Shown here piece after piece: positions 43,848 to 52,949 of a stretch of 64,000 nucleotides of DNA (position 1 is its first letter; every line of letters starts with the position of its first letter). Made by a program: the position numbers and the translations under genes. The notes under the pieces are model-generated. The model saw only the letters and a program-made list of their open reading frames with translations. It did no database searches and was not told where the DNA came from. Source of the DNA: Alistipes muris. Its GTDB lineage: Bacteria > Bacteroidota > Bacteroidia > Bacteroidales > Rikenellaceae. The stretch spans positions 1 through 64,000 of the forward strand of contig NZ_CALPDD010000008.1 of the NCBI RefSeq assembly GCF_943193205.1. The letters are read 5' to 3'.

Positions 43848-43855
43848 CAAATATA
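43848..43855 (-). promoter_or_regulatory. -7 box of plsY
   Basis: TATATTTG on the minus strand matches the consensus exactly; no clear -33 element was found. Confidence 0.65.
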
Positions 43856-43869
43856 ATTAAAATTTCCAT

Positions 43870-44230
43870 ATTCGGACTTCCCGGTGCGAAAATCGGACCG
43901 CCGCAACTGCGTTTTTCATGCCCCGCCCTCTGTCATTCCGAGGAGCCGCAGGCGACGAAGAATCTGTTACTCGGCGTACAGATGTTTCGCTGCGCTCAAC
44001 ATGACAAATGCCTATTATTAATTATTCTCTATATTCATCTGAGTACAGAGACTGCTTGCAGGCTATGCCATGCAAGGAGAAGGGAAACAAGCGTAGTGCA
44101 GTTAAGAATCTGTTTCACAGCATCGTCATTGCGAGGAGCGCAGCGACGCAGCAATCTGAACAAAACCCTGCCCCTCCCCATCCCCGCCATTCTGAGCGTA
44201 GCGAAGAATCTATTTCTACGCTAAACCTTT
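43870..44230. repeat. Cluster of dispersed GTCATTCTGAG...GAAGAATCT repeats
   Basis: No gene is supported. Three copies of the dispersed repeat occur at 43932-43965 (GTCATTCCGAGGAG...), 44125-44157 (GTCATTGCGAGGAGCGCAGCG) and 44187-44211 (CATTCTGAGCGTAGCGAAG). Other copies in the window are at 23431-23456, 45592-45618, 47087-47112, 49473-49498 and 54946-54977. Confidence 0.75.
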
Positions 44231-44476
44231 GCGAGCGGCTCGCAGCTCTATTTTCCTTTTCTCGTACCTTCTTGCGCAAGAAAGTACCAAAGAACCTTTG
44301 CACGGTGAAAATGGCGGCATCCGTCTTCGGTCGTTCGCTGAGCGGGCACGGAAGACTTACGCTGTTCCGAACACCCGCTCCGGGCGCTCGCTCCCTCGAC
44401 GGACGAAACCCCGCCATTTCCACGAGTGCGGGATTTCGCAAGAATCATTCGCGAGCCTGGCCGGGGCGGTCGCGCA
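44231..44476 (+). repeat. Structured intergenic repeat, copy A
   Basis: About 245 bp that recurs inverted at 49201-49456. It begins with the hairpin GCGAG/CTCGC, then GTACCTTCTTG/CAAGAAAGTAC (44264-44287), then TTTGCACGGTGAAAATGGCG and further GC-rich inverted segments, ending near GCCTGGCCGGGGCGGTCGCGC. Both strands have open frames, but shared peptides arise only because the DNA is conserved, so I do not call a gene. Confidence 0.8.
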
Positions 44477-44535
44477 ACGTATCGTCCTGACATTTTGAGC
44501 CCCTCTCCTCTTTCTTTTCTCAGAAAGGCCCCTTG

Positions 44536-44575
44536 TTTTTCAATTTTCCATTTTTAATTCTTAATTTTGCATTCC
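44536..44575 (+). promoter_or_regulatory. AT-rich repeat supplying the -7 box of the YitT gene
   Basis: TTTTTAATTCTTAATTTTGC contains TAATTTTG (44562-44569), a consensus -7 box 21 bp before the ATG at 44591. The same AT-rich tract elsewhere reads TAATTTTT or TAATTTTTC, so a small change appears to have made a promoter. A -33 element at normal spacing is not evident. Confidence 0.5.
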
Positions 44576-44590
44576 TAAACTTTTGTTGCT

Positions 44591-45580
44591 ATGGATGCCA
44601 AGTCTTTGCTTGAGCCGATGCGCTCGTGGGCGTGGTGGCGCACGTGGGTTCTTATTTTGCTGGGCTGTTCGATCATGGGCGCGGGGTTCGTCCTCTTCAT
44701 CAATCCCTACAACTTCGTTCCCGGCGGCGTCTATGGCATGGGCATCGTCTTGCACAATATCTTCCCCTCCGTCCAGGTCGGTACGTTCGGTTACATGTTC
44801 GACGTGCCTCTCATGCTGACGGCTCTGTGGATTTTCGGCGGCCATTTCGGTACACGTACCGTCGTGGCCGCGTTCTATACGCCCGGTTTCATGAACATCC
44901 TCACCCGGTTGGTCTATCCCGACCAGGCGGCTGTCGAGTCGCTCGACCCTGCGCTGCTTCTGAACGGCCATCTCGACCTCTCCAACGACCTGTTGCTCAC
45001 CTGCATCATGGGTGCCGTCTGGGTCGGTATCGGGCAGGGGCTCGTCGTGCGGCAGCAGGCTACGACCGGGGGTACCGACATCGTAGGCATGCTGTTGCAG
45101 AAGTTCTGCGGCATCAAGTTCTCCACGGGTATCTTCCTCGCCGACGGGTTCGTCGTCATCTCGGGTTTGGCCGTCATCGGTTTCGGGCTCGGTACGGGCG
45201 AGGCGTCGTCCAACGGGTGGATGCTCACGCTCTATTCGCTGCTGATGATCTACGCTTCGTCGCGCGTGGTCGCCTACATGCTCGACGGCGCATCCTACGA
45301 CAAGCTGCTCTTCATCATCAGCGACCACCACGACCCGCTCAAGAAGTTCATCATCGAGGAGCTGGACCGCAGTGCTACCTATATCAAGTCCAAGGGCATG
45401 TACACCGATACCGTCCGCGACATGATTTTCCTGGTCGTCAGCCGGAAGGAGGTGCGCCAGGTCCAGCACAAAATCAAGGAGATCGACCCGCGGGCTTTCG
45501 TCGTCGTCACCGACGCCTACGAGACTTTCGGCGAGGGTTTCAAGCAGTTCCCCGAGAAGAACGAGATACAGGCCGAATAG
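44591..45580 (+). CDS. YitT family membrane protein (DUF161/DUF2179)
   Basis: This 329-residue protein has about six membrane helices (residues 18-235), beginning with the family motif MGAGFVLFINPYNFVPGGVYG. A cytosolic C-terminal DUF2179 domain follows (about 245-310, ALDRSATYIKSKGMYT-like with VVSRKEVRQVQHKIKEIDPRAF). YitT proteins are widespread but have no established transport substrate. A well-conserved segment RQQATTGGTDIVGMLL lies between the helices. It follows the repeat copy A and an AT-rich promoter, and precedes miaB by 79 bp. Confidence 0.93.
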   Translation: MDAKSLLEPMRSWAWWRTWVLILLGCSIMGAGFVLFINPYNFVPGGVYGMGIVLHNIFPSVQVGTFGYMFDVPLMLTALWIFGGHFGTRTVVAAFYTPGFMNILTRLVYPDQAAVESLDPALLLNGHLDLSNDLLLTCIMGAVWVGIGQGLVVRQQATTGGTDIVGMLLQKFCGIKFSTGIFLADGFVVISGLAVIGFGLGTGEASSNGWMLTLYSLLMIYASSRVVAYMLDGASYDKLLFIISDHHDPLKKFIIEELDRSATYIKSKGMYTDTVRDMIFLVVSRKEVRQVQHKIKEIDPRAFVVVTDAYETFGEGFKQFPEKNEIQAE

Positions 45581-45591
45581 CGCGGCTGCGT

Positions 45592-45618
45592 GTCATTCTG
45601 TTGCGAAGCGAAGAATCT
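45592..45618 (+). repeat. Dispersed GTCATTCTG...GAAGAATCT repeat
   Basis: A copy (GTCATTCTGTTGCGAAGCG, then AAGAATCT) lies in the gap between the YitT gene and miaB. Confidence 0.7.
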
Positions 45619-45659
45619 GTTAAAATGTTTAATCCTCCTTTCACCTTTCATTTTTCACT

Positions 45660-47021
45660 TTGAACCTTAGTGTAAATACCTTGCGTCCCCTCGCGGGTGC
45701 CGGGCGCAGGCTCTACGTCGAGACCTACGGCTGCCAGATGAACGTCGGCGATTCGGAAATCGTCGTCTCCATCATGCAGCAGGAGGGTTTCGTCCATACC
45801 GAGGTGCCCGACGAGGCCGATGTCGTGCTCATCAATACCTGTTCCATCCGCGACAACGCCGAGCAGCGTATCTGGGGGCGTCTGGCCGAAATGCGGCGTT
45901 TGCGCAAGACCAGGCCGTCGCTTATAGTCGGCGTCATCGGGTGCATGGCCGAGCGGCTCAAGGAGAAGCTCACCGAGGGCCCTTCGGGCGTCGACATCGT
46001 CGCCGGGCCCGACGCTTACCGCGATTTGCCGCGTTTGGTCCGCGAGGCCGAGGCGGGCGGCAAGGGGGTCAACGTGCTGCTTTCTTCCGAGGAGACTTAC
46101 GCCGAAATCGCCCCCGTGCGGCTCGACAAGAACGGCGTCAGCGCGTTCGTTTCCATCATGCGCGGGTGCAACAATTTCTGTTCCTACTGCGTCGTGCCTT
46201 ATACCCGCGGCCGGGAGCGGAGCCGCGACCCCGAGACCATCCTCGCCGAGGTCCGGACCCTTTTCGACAACGGTTACCGCGAGGTCACGCTCCTCGGGCA
46301 GAACGTCAATTCCTACCGCGCCGGGGAGGTCGACTTCCCCGAGCTCGTGCGGCGCACGGCGTTGGTTTCGCCCCTTTTGCGCGTCCGGTTCGCCACGTCG
46401 CATCCCAAGGACATGAGCGACCGTTTGCTCGAAGTCATGGCTTCGATGCCTAACGTCTGCCGTTCGATTCATCTGCCCGCCCAGTCGGGTGCCACGTCGA
46501 TGCTCGAACGCATGAACCGCAAGTATTCGCGTGAGTGGTACCTCGGCCGCATCGCCGCCATCCGGCGCTACATGCCCGACTGCGGTATCACGACCGATTT
46601 GATTGCCGGTTTTTCCGGCGAGACCGAGGAGGAGCACGCCCGGACCCTTTCGCTCATGCGCGAGGTGGGCTACGACTTCGCTTTCATGTTCAAATATTCC
46701 GAGCGTCCCGGTACCTTCGCATCGAAGCATCTGCCCGACGACGTGCCCGACGACGTGAAGTCGCGGCGTTTGCAGGAAATCATCGCCTTGCAGAACGAGC
46801 TCGGCCGCCAAAGTTACCTCCGCGACGTGGGCAAGGAGTTCGAGGTGTTGGTCGAGGGCGTTTCCAAGCGCGACGCCGGCCAGCTCTCGGGCCGTACTTC
46901 GCAGAACAAGGTCGTTGTCTTCGACCGCGGCTCGCACAGCATCGGCGATTACGTCCGCGTGCGCATCACGGGGTGCACTTCGGCTACGCTGTTCGGCGAG
47001 GAAGTCGCCGGGGACAATTAA
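45660..47021 (+). CDS. miaB: tRNA-2-methylthio-N6-dimethylallyladenosine synthase
   Basis: This 453-residue radical-SAM methylthiotransferase modifies A37 of tRNAs that read UNN codons. The N-terminal UPF0004 domain carries the auxiliary-cluster Cys in VETYGCQMNVGDSE, INTCSIRDNAEQ and VIGCMAERLKEK. The radical-SAM motif is CNNFCSYCVVPYTRGRE (Cys-x3-Cys-x2-Cys). A TRAM RNA-binding domain ends the protein. The start is a TTG at 45660; an in-frame stop at 45630 leaves no ATG or GTG closer to the conserved region. An AT-rich repeat overlaps the stop codon. Confidence 0.95.
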   Translation: MNLSVNTLRPLAGAGRRLYVETYGCQMNVGDSEIVVSIMQQEGFVHTEVPDEADVVLINTCSIRDNAEQRIWGRLAEMRRLRKTRPSLIVGVIGCMAERLKEKLTEGPSGVDIVAGPDAYRDLPRLVREAEAGGKGVNVLLSSEETYAEIAPVRLDKNGVSAFVSIMRGCNNFCSYCVVPYTRGRERSRDPETILAEVRTLFDNGYREVTLLGQNVNSYRAGEVDFPELVRRTALVSPLLRVRFATSHPKDMSDRLLEVMASMPNVCRSIHLPAQSGATSMLERMNRKYSREWYLGRIAAIRRYMPDCGITTDLIAGFSGETEEEHARTLSLMREVGYDFAFMFKYSERPGTFASKHLPDDVPDDVKSRRLQEIIALQNELGRQSYLRDVGKEFEVLVEGVSKRDAGQLSGRTSQNKVVVFDRGSHSIGDYVRVRITGCTSATLFGEEVAGDN

Positions 47022-47047
47022 AAATGAAAAATTAAGAATTAAAAATT
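47019..47047. repeat. AT-rich repeat at the miaB stop codon
   Basis: TTAAAAATGAAAAATTAAGA, continued by ATTAAAAATTG, overlaps the miaB stop codon and is followed at 47087-47112 by a GTCGTTCCGAGCGCAGCGAAGAATCT-type repeat. Confidence 0.65.
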
Positions 47048-47133
47048 GTTCGCAGTCCGCTCTTTGCCCGACATGGCATTCATGCCGTCGTTCCGAGCGC
47101 AGCGAAGAATCTAAAATAAATAATAAAAGACAT

Positions 47134-48554
<1,421 letters not shown>

Positions 48555-48558
<4 letters not shown>

Positions 48559-48568
48559 AACGTTTTAG
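48555..48568. repeat. AAAACGTTTT palindrome at the helicase stop codon
   Basis: TTAAAAC/GTTTTAG with a T-G outer pair; the TAA stop of the helicase forms part of the palindrome. Confidence 0.7.
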
Positions 48569-48641
48569 CAGGCTGTTCCCGCCGTTCTCCGGGCGGTATG
48601 GCCGCTTTTTTGATAGTATGTCTCGGATAATAATGATAAGG

Positions 48642-49103
48642 ATGAAAAAAATGTTATTTTGGCTGCTGGCGTTGGTTTCGGCAGCAGCGATGCAGGCTTG
48701 CGATGACCACGACGACGACCGTCACCTGCTTCCGCATCAGCTTCCGCAGGCCGTGACGGAGTTCATTGCGCAGCAATATCCCGGCTCCCGCATCATCGGG
48801 GGCGAGCGGGAGCGGAATCCGCTGTACGTGTTGGAGGTCGACATTGTCGACGGCACGGCTTTGCGCGAGGTGCGTTTCGACGCTGCGGACCGATGGGTGC
48901 AGACCAAGACCGAAATTCTGCTGAGCGAAGTTCCGCCCGTCGTGCTGGATGCCTTGCGCGCTTCGCAGTACGGGACTTGGCGGATCGACGAGGTCGACCA
49001 TTATGCCAGTCCCGCGCGCGAGTGGTACAGGTTCGAGTTGGACGATCCGGTTTCGGGCCGGGAGGCGGAGGTCGATATGCTCCCCGACGGGACATTGATT
49101 TAG
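48642..49103 (+). CDS. PepSY-like domain lipoprotein
   Basis: This 153-residue protein has a lipoprotein signal ending in AAMQAC (Cys about residue 20), a DDHDDD acidic segment, and then two repeats of the PepSY-like (PF11396) pattern: LPQAVTEFIAQQYPGSRI...YVLEVDIVDGTALREVRFD and a degenerate second copy (VVLDALRASQYGTWRIDEVDHY). Such small periplasmic or surface proteins are common in Bacteroidales and their function is unknown. The start at 48642 is preferred because it begins the signal peptide (MKKMLFWLLALVS). A terminator follows 21 bp after the stop codon. Confidence 0.85.
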   Translation: MKKMLFWLLALVSAAAMQACDDHDDDRHLLPHQLPQAVTEFIAQQYPGSRIIGGERERNPLYVLEVDIVDGTALREVRFDAADRWVQTKTEILLSEVPPVVLDALRASQYGTWRIDEVDHYASPAREWYRFELDDPVSGREAEVDMLPDGTLI

Positions 49104-49124
49104 CCTTGCGGTTTTCGCTGTTGT

Positions 49125-49155
49125 GCGGCGGTCGGGATACGGCCGCCGCTTTTTT
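49125..49155 (+). terminator. Terminator after the PepSY-like gene
   Basis: GCGGCGG (49125-49131) and CCGCCGC (49143-49149) form a GC-rich stem followed by six T. Confidence 0.88.
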
Positions 49156-49163
49156 GCTGCGCG

Positions 49164-49183
49164 TTGTTAAAACGTTTTAGCAA
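49164..49183. repeat. AAAACGTTTT palindrome after the PepSY-like gene
   Basis: TTGTTAAAAC/GTTTTAGCAA is a 10-bp arm palindrome with one T-G pair, placed just after the terminator. Confidence 0.75.
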
Positions 49184-49200
49184 GCCCCGGTTAAGTAATG

Positions 49201-49456
49201 CGCGGCGCCCGGCTTGTGCTTTAACCAGTCGGGTCCGCGAATGGCTCTTGCGAAATCCCGCACTCGTGGAAATGGCGGGGTTTCGCTCGTCGAGGGAGTG
49301 AGCGCCCGGAGCGGGTGTTCGGAACAGCGTAGTCTTCCGTGCCCGCTCAGCGAACGACCGAAGACGGATGCCGCCATTTTCACCGTGCAAAGGTTCTTTG
49401 GTACTTTCTTGCACAAGAAAGTACGAGAAAAAAAGAGACTTGCGAGTTGCTCGCAA
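49201..49456 (-). repeat. Structured intergenic repeat, copy B (inverted)
   Basis: About 255 bp, the reverse complement of copy A at 44231-44476 with scattered differences. The internal hairpin GTACTTTCTTG-CA-CAAGAAAGTAC (49401-49424) is perfect here and has one mismatch in copy A. The end hairpin GCGAG/CTCGC is also kept although its loop differs. An adjoining short repeat (49473-49498) marks the same outer end as in copy A. Confidence 0.8.
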
Positions 49457-49641
49457 AAGTTTTGGGGAGAACAGATTCTGAGCGTAGCGAAGAATGACCT
49501 TGTATTAGATTCTTCGTCGGTCTTGCGACCTCCTCAGAATGACAGAGGAAAGGCCACAGAATGACAGAGGGGAGAGGGTTGCTCAGAATGACAGGAGCGG
49601 TGGATGGCGGAATGACAAGCGGGCCGAATGCAAGCCTTTCG
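49457..49641. other. Non-coding stretch of short dispersed repeats
   Basis: GATTCTGAGCGTAGCGAAGA (from 49474), its inverted partner near 49505-49545 (AGATTCTTCGTCGG ... CTCAGAATGACAG) and tandem AGAATGACAG-type copies (about 49537-49592) fill the gap. No gene is visible. Confidence 0.6.
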
Positions 49642-49902
49642 CTATTGCTTGTGCTGTATGTCGCAGGCGCCGCAGTTGCCCGTGCATCCGTTTTGCGCGG
49701 GGTCCGGGGCGCAGTCGGCCGTGCCGTCGGCTTCGCGGGTCTCCTGGACGGCGCATTTGATGCCCAGGCGCTGCATGTTCTTGTTGGTCGAGATTTCCGA
49801 GTCGATATGGCGGCCCTTGAATATCAGCGTCAGCGACATTCCCGCCACGAAAAATCCCACGGCTCCTATCGCGCAAAGTACGACTATCGTCCACGTTGGC
49901 AT
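49642..49902 (-). CDS. Small membrane protein with Cys-rich tail
   Basis: This 86-residue protein has one N-terminal membrane helix (residues 5-28, IVVLCAIGAVGFFVAGMSLTLIF), a short basic stretch (KGRHIDSE), and a C-terminal tail with five Cys (CAVQE, DCAPD, GCTGNCGACD). The tail pattern C-x2-NCGAC could bind a metal or Fe-S cluster. I know of similar short proteins in Bacteroidales but no assigned function. It is divergent from trkA and shares with it a palindromic promoter region (49928-49976). Confidence 0.7.
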   Translation of the reverse strand: MPTWTIVVLCAIGAVGFFVAGMSLTLIFKGRHIDSEISTNKNMQRLGIKCAVQETREADGTADCAPDPAQNGCTGNCGACDIQHKQ

Positions 49903-49927
49903 AATATTGGATTTTTAGCTGCCGAAA

Positions 49928-49976
49928 TTTTGGCTTTCGCCGACAAATGTATACATTTGTAAGATAAATTGCAAAA
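49928..49976. promoter_or_regulatory. Palindromic bidirectional promoter
   Basis: The 18-bp perfect palindrome ACAAATGTATACATTTGT (49943-49960) contains TACATTTG on the plus strand (49952-49959) and on the minus strand (49951-49944), back to back. Each -7 box has a -33 element at 19 bp: TTTTG (49928-49932) for the plus strand and TTTTGC (49976-49971) for the minus strand. The plus-strand promoter serves trkA and the minus-strand promoter the small Cys-rich membrane protein. Confidence 0.75.
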
Positions 49977-50030
49977 TCGTGTCCGTTCGGAGCCTGCGGG
50001 GCTGCGGCGGGCCTGAATCCAAGCAGCGCC

Positions 50031-51371
50031 ATGAAAATCGTGATAGCGGGTGCGGGCGAGATGGGCAGCCATCTGGCCCGGATGTTGAGCGGCCACGGCC
50101 ACGACATCACCATCGTCGACAGCGACCAGAAGCTCCTCTCGGAGGTGGGCAGTCTGGCCGACGTCATCACCGTCGAGGGCGATTCCACCACCTTCGCTAC
50201 CTTGCGCAGGGCTTCGGTGCGCCGCTGCGACCTCTTCATCGCCGTCAACCACGAGGAGAACGTCAACATCGTCGCCGCCATGCTCGCCAAGAAGCTCGGC
50301 GCCAAGAAGTCCATCGCCCGTATCGACAACAACGAATATCTCGAACCCAACAACAAGGAGGTCTTCATCGACATGGGCATCGACTACCTCTTTTATCCCG
50401 AGAAGGTCGCCGCCCGCGAGGTCATCAACCTCCTGGGGCATACCTCCACTACCGAGTACGTCGATTTTTCGAGCGGCAAGCTCTCGCTCGTCGTCTTCCG
50501 GCTCGAGCCCGCTTCGCCGTTGGTCGGCACCGACCCCGGTGCCTCCGAGGAGGACGACGCGCCGTTGGGTTACCGGACTGTCGCCATTACGCGGTGCGGG
50601 CAGACCATCATCCCACGCAGCGGCGAGCAGCTCGCCGAAGGCGACGTCGTCTACATCATCGCGCGGCAGGACGCTGTGAGCGAGGTCATGGAGTTCTCGG
50701 GGCGTTCCAACGTCGAGATCAAGAACATGATGATTCTCGGCGGGTCGCGCATCGGCATACGGATTGCGACCGAATTGCAGAGCGAGGTCAACATCAAGTT
50801 GGTCGACTACAACGCCGACAAGGCTTACCGGTTGGCCGAGATGCTCGACAAGACGCTTATCATCAACGAGGACGGGCGCAACACCGAGGCCATGCTCGAA
50901 GAGGGGTTGGCCAACATGGACGCTTTCGTGGCCGTCACCGGGCGCAGCGAGACCAACATCCTGGCCGCCATGCTCGCCCGGCAAATGGGGGTCAAGAAGG
51001 TGATCGCCGAGGTCGAGAACCTCAATTACATCAACCTCGCCGAGTCCATCGGCATCGACACCATCATCAACAAGAAGCTCGTCACGGCGTCCAATATCTT
51101 CCGGTTCACCATGTCGACCGACGTGCAGGCCATCAAGTGCCTGACGGGCAGCGACGCCGAGGTGCTGGAGTTCATCGTCAAGCCCAATTCGCCCGCTACC
51201 AAGGCGCGCATCCGCGATTGGGGGCTTCCCGAGGACGTCATCGTGGGCGGTATCGTGCGCGGCGACAAGGCGTTCATCGCCGTCGGCAACATGGAGGTCA
51301 ATCCTTACGACCGCGTGGTGATTTTCGCCATGCCCGCGTCGGTGAGCAAGGTGGGTTATTTTTTCAATTAG
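50031..51371 (+). CDS. trkA: Trk potassium transporter regulatory subunit TrkA
   Basis: This 446-residue cytosolic protein gates the TrkH potassium channel in response to nucleotides. It has two tandem RCK units: TrkA_N with GAGEMGSHLARML (residues 7-19) and TrkA_C, then a second TrkA_N with ILGGSRIGIRIATEL (about 233-247) and a second TrkA_C at the end. The length matches TrkA. trkH is not in the neighbourhood; the next gene is a GH3-family enzyme, 15 bp downstream. It is transcribed from one side of a palindromic promoter. Confidence 0.96.
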   Translation: MKIVIAGAGEMGSHLARMLSGHGHDITIVDSDQKLLSEVGSLADVITVEGDSTTFATLRRASVRRCDLFIAVNHEENVNIVAAMLAKKLGAKKSIARIDNNEYLEPNNKEVFIDMGIDYLFYPEKVAAREVINLLGHTSTTEYVDFSSGKLSLVVFRLEPASPLVGTDPGASEEDDAPLGYRTVAITRCGQTIIPRSGEQLAEGDVVYIIARQDAVSEVMEFSGRSNVEIKNMMILGGSRIGIRIATELQSEVNIKLVDYNADKAYRLAEMLDKTLIINEDGRNTEAMLEEGLANMDAFVAVTGRSETNILAAMLARQMGVKKVIAEVENLNYINLAESIGIDTIINKKLVTASNIFRFTMSTDVQAIKCLTGSDAEVLEFIVKPNSPATKARIRDWGLPEDVIVGGIVRGDKAFIAVGNMEVNPYDRVVIFAMPASVSKVGYFFN

Positions 51372-51386
51372 CAAAGCAGCAGGGTT

Positions 51387-52865
51387 ATGTCATTGCGCAG
51401 TACGATATGCAGGGCTTGGTTTTCGCAGCGGTTGAAAGCCATCGACCGTTTCCGGCGCCATCCCGCCGAGACCCAGGAGCGGATGTTCCGTCAGTTGGTG
51501 GACCGGGGGCTCGGTACGGCTTTCGGCAAGCGGTACGGCTTGTCGGCGGCCCGGACTCCCGCGCATTTCTGCGCCTTGGTTCCCGTGTTCGATTACGATT
51601 CGTTCAAGCCGTGGATCGAGCGCATGGTCGCGGGCGAGCGCAACGTCGCCGCTCCCGGCCGCGTCGGTCTCTTCGCCCGGTCGTCGGGGACCACGTCGGA
51701 CCGCAGCAAGTATATCCCCGTCACGCGCGAGTCGCTTTGGTGGAACCATACGCTCGGCATGCGCGATCTGGCCGCGCTCGTCGCCGATGCCAATCCCCGC
51801 ACCCGCATGTTCGACGGCAAGACCCTCACGTTGGGCGGGTCGTGCCGCCGCGAGGGGCGCAACCTCGTCGGCGACCTCTCGGCCTTGCTGATTCACGAGA
51901 CGGCTTTCCTCAGCCGCGGGATCCGGGCTCCCAGGAGTTCTACGGCCATCATCTCCGATTTCGACCGCAAGGCCGAGGCTATCGCCCGCGAGTGTTCCGG
52001 GCAGCATATCGTGGCGTTCGCCGGCGTTCCGTCGTGGAATCTGGCGTTGATGCGCCGCGTGCTGGAGTTCACCGGCAAGAGCAACTTGCTGGAGGTGTGG
52101 CCCGATTTGGAGCTGTTCGCCCACGGGGGCGTCGAGTTCGCTCCCTACCGCCGTTCGTTCGAGGCGCTGATTCCTTCGCCCGGCATGCGCTACATGGAGA
52201 CTTACAACGCTTCGGAGGGCTTCTTCGCGCTGGCCGACGACCCGCAGCGCGACGACATGCTGCTGATGCTCGATTACGGCACTTATTTCGAGTTCCGCGA
52301 CGGACATACCGTCCTGCCGTTGGCAGGGGTTCGGCCGGGCCGCAGTTACGCCATGATCATCTCCTCCAACAACGGGCTGTGGCGCTACGAAATCGGCGAC
52401 CGCGTGGAGTTCACGTCGACCGACCCTTACCGCATCCGTTTCGCCGGGCGTACGCGTCAGTACATCAATGTCTTCGGCGAGGAGCTCATAGTCGAAAACG
52501 CCGACCGTGCCCTGGCCGAAGCCTGCACCCGCACGGGGGCCGTCGTCACGGAGTACAGCGTGGCGCCGCTTTACATGTCGCTCAGCGAGCGGGGCGCCCA
52601 CGAGTGGTTCGTCGAGTTCGGCCGGCAGCCCGACGACTTGGAGCGGTTCGCCGCGGCGCTCGACGAGGCCTTGCGCAGCGTCAATTCCGATTACGACGCC
52701 AAGCGGCAGACCACCCTGGAGCGTCAGCACCTGACGGTCGTGGCACCGGGGACCTTCATGGGCTGGATGCAGTCCCGCGGCAAGAACAAGGTGCCGCGGC
52801 TGGTCAACGACCGCCGCGTGGCCGACGACCTGCTGAAGTTCGTGTCGGAAAGCGCGCAAGTTTGA
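51387..52865 (+). CDS. GH3-family acyl-acid-amido synthetase-like protein
   Basis: This 492-residue protein belongs to the GH3 superfamily, first known from plant enzymes that join jasmonate or auxin to amino acids through an acyl-adenylate. The ATP-binding motif FARSSGTTSDRSKYIPVT (about residues 94-111) and the later YNASEGFFAL and LWRYEIGDRVEF segments match the family. Bacterial GH3 proteins lack an assigned substrate. It starts 15 bp after trkA, so it may be co-expressed, but no functional link is obvious. Confidence 0.9.
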   Translation: MSLRSTICRAWFSQRLKAIDRFRRHPAETQERMFRQLVDRGLGTAFGKRYGLSAARTPAHFCALVPVFDYDSFKPWIERMVAGERNVAAPGRVGLFARSSGTTSDRSKYIPVTRESLWWNHTLGMRDLAALVADANPRTRMFDGKTLTLGGSCRREGRNLVGDLSALLIHETAFLSRGIRAPRSSTAIISDFDRKAEAIARECSGQHIVAFAGVPSWNLALMRRVLEFTGKSNLLEVWPDLELFAHGGVEFAPYRRSFEALIPSPGMRYMETYNASEGFFALADDPQRDDMLLMLDYGTYFEFRDGHTVLPLAGVRPGRSYAMIISSNNGLWRYEIGDRVEFTSTDPYRIRFAGRTRQYINVFGEELIVENADRALAEACTRTGAVVTEYSVAPLYMSLSERGAHEWFVEFGRQPDDLERFAAALDEALRSVNSDYDAKRQTTLERQHLTVVAPGTFMGWMQSRGKNKVPRLVNDRRVADDLLKFVSESAQV

Positions 52866-52920
52866 ACCCCGGCCATGAAAGGTTGCTGGAACGTGCCGAC
52901 CTGAACGCCGCCGCATGATT

Positions 52921-52949
52921 TTGAATTTTTAATTCTTAATTTTTAATTA
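52921..52949. repeat. AT-rich repeat before the deoxynucleoside kinase
   Basis: TTGAATTTTTAATTCTTAATTTTTAATTA-type tract ends at the ATG at 52950. It is one of several near-identical AT-rich tracts in the window. Confidence 0.65.

Noticed and set aside
44229-44498. Short frames in copies A and B of the structured repeat that share the peptide ESTKEPLHGENGGIRL
   Set aside because: The shared peptide follows from conserved DNA. The frames differ in start, end and flanking sequence, and both strands are open. Repeat DNA is the simpler reading.
49979-52918. 979-codon plus-strand frame across trkA and the GH3 gene
   Set aside because: It is the out-of-frame shadow of two well-recognised genes; Arg- and Gly-rich composition, no motif.
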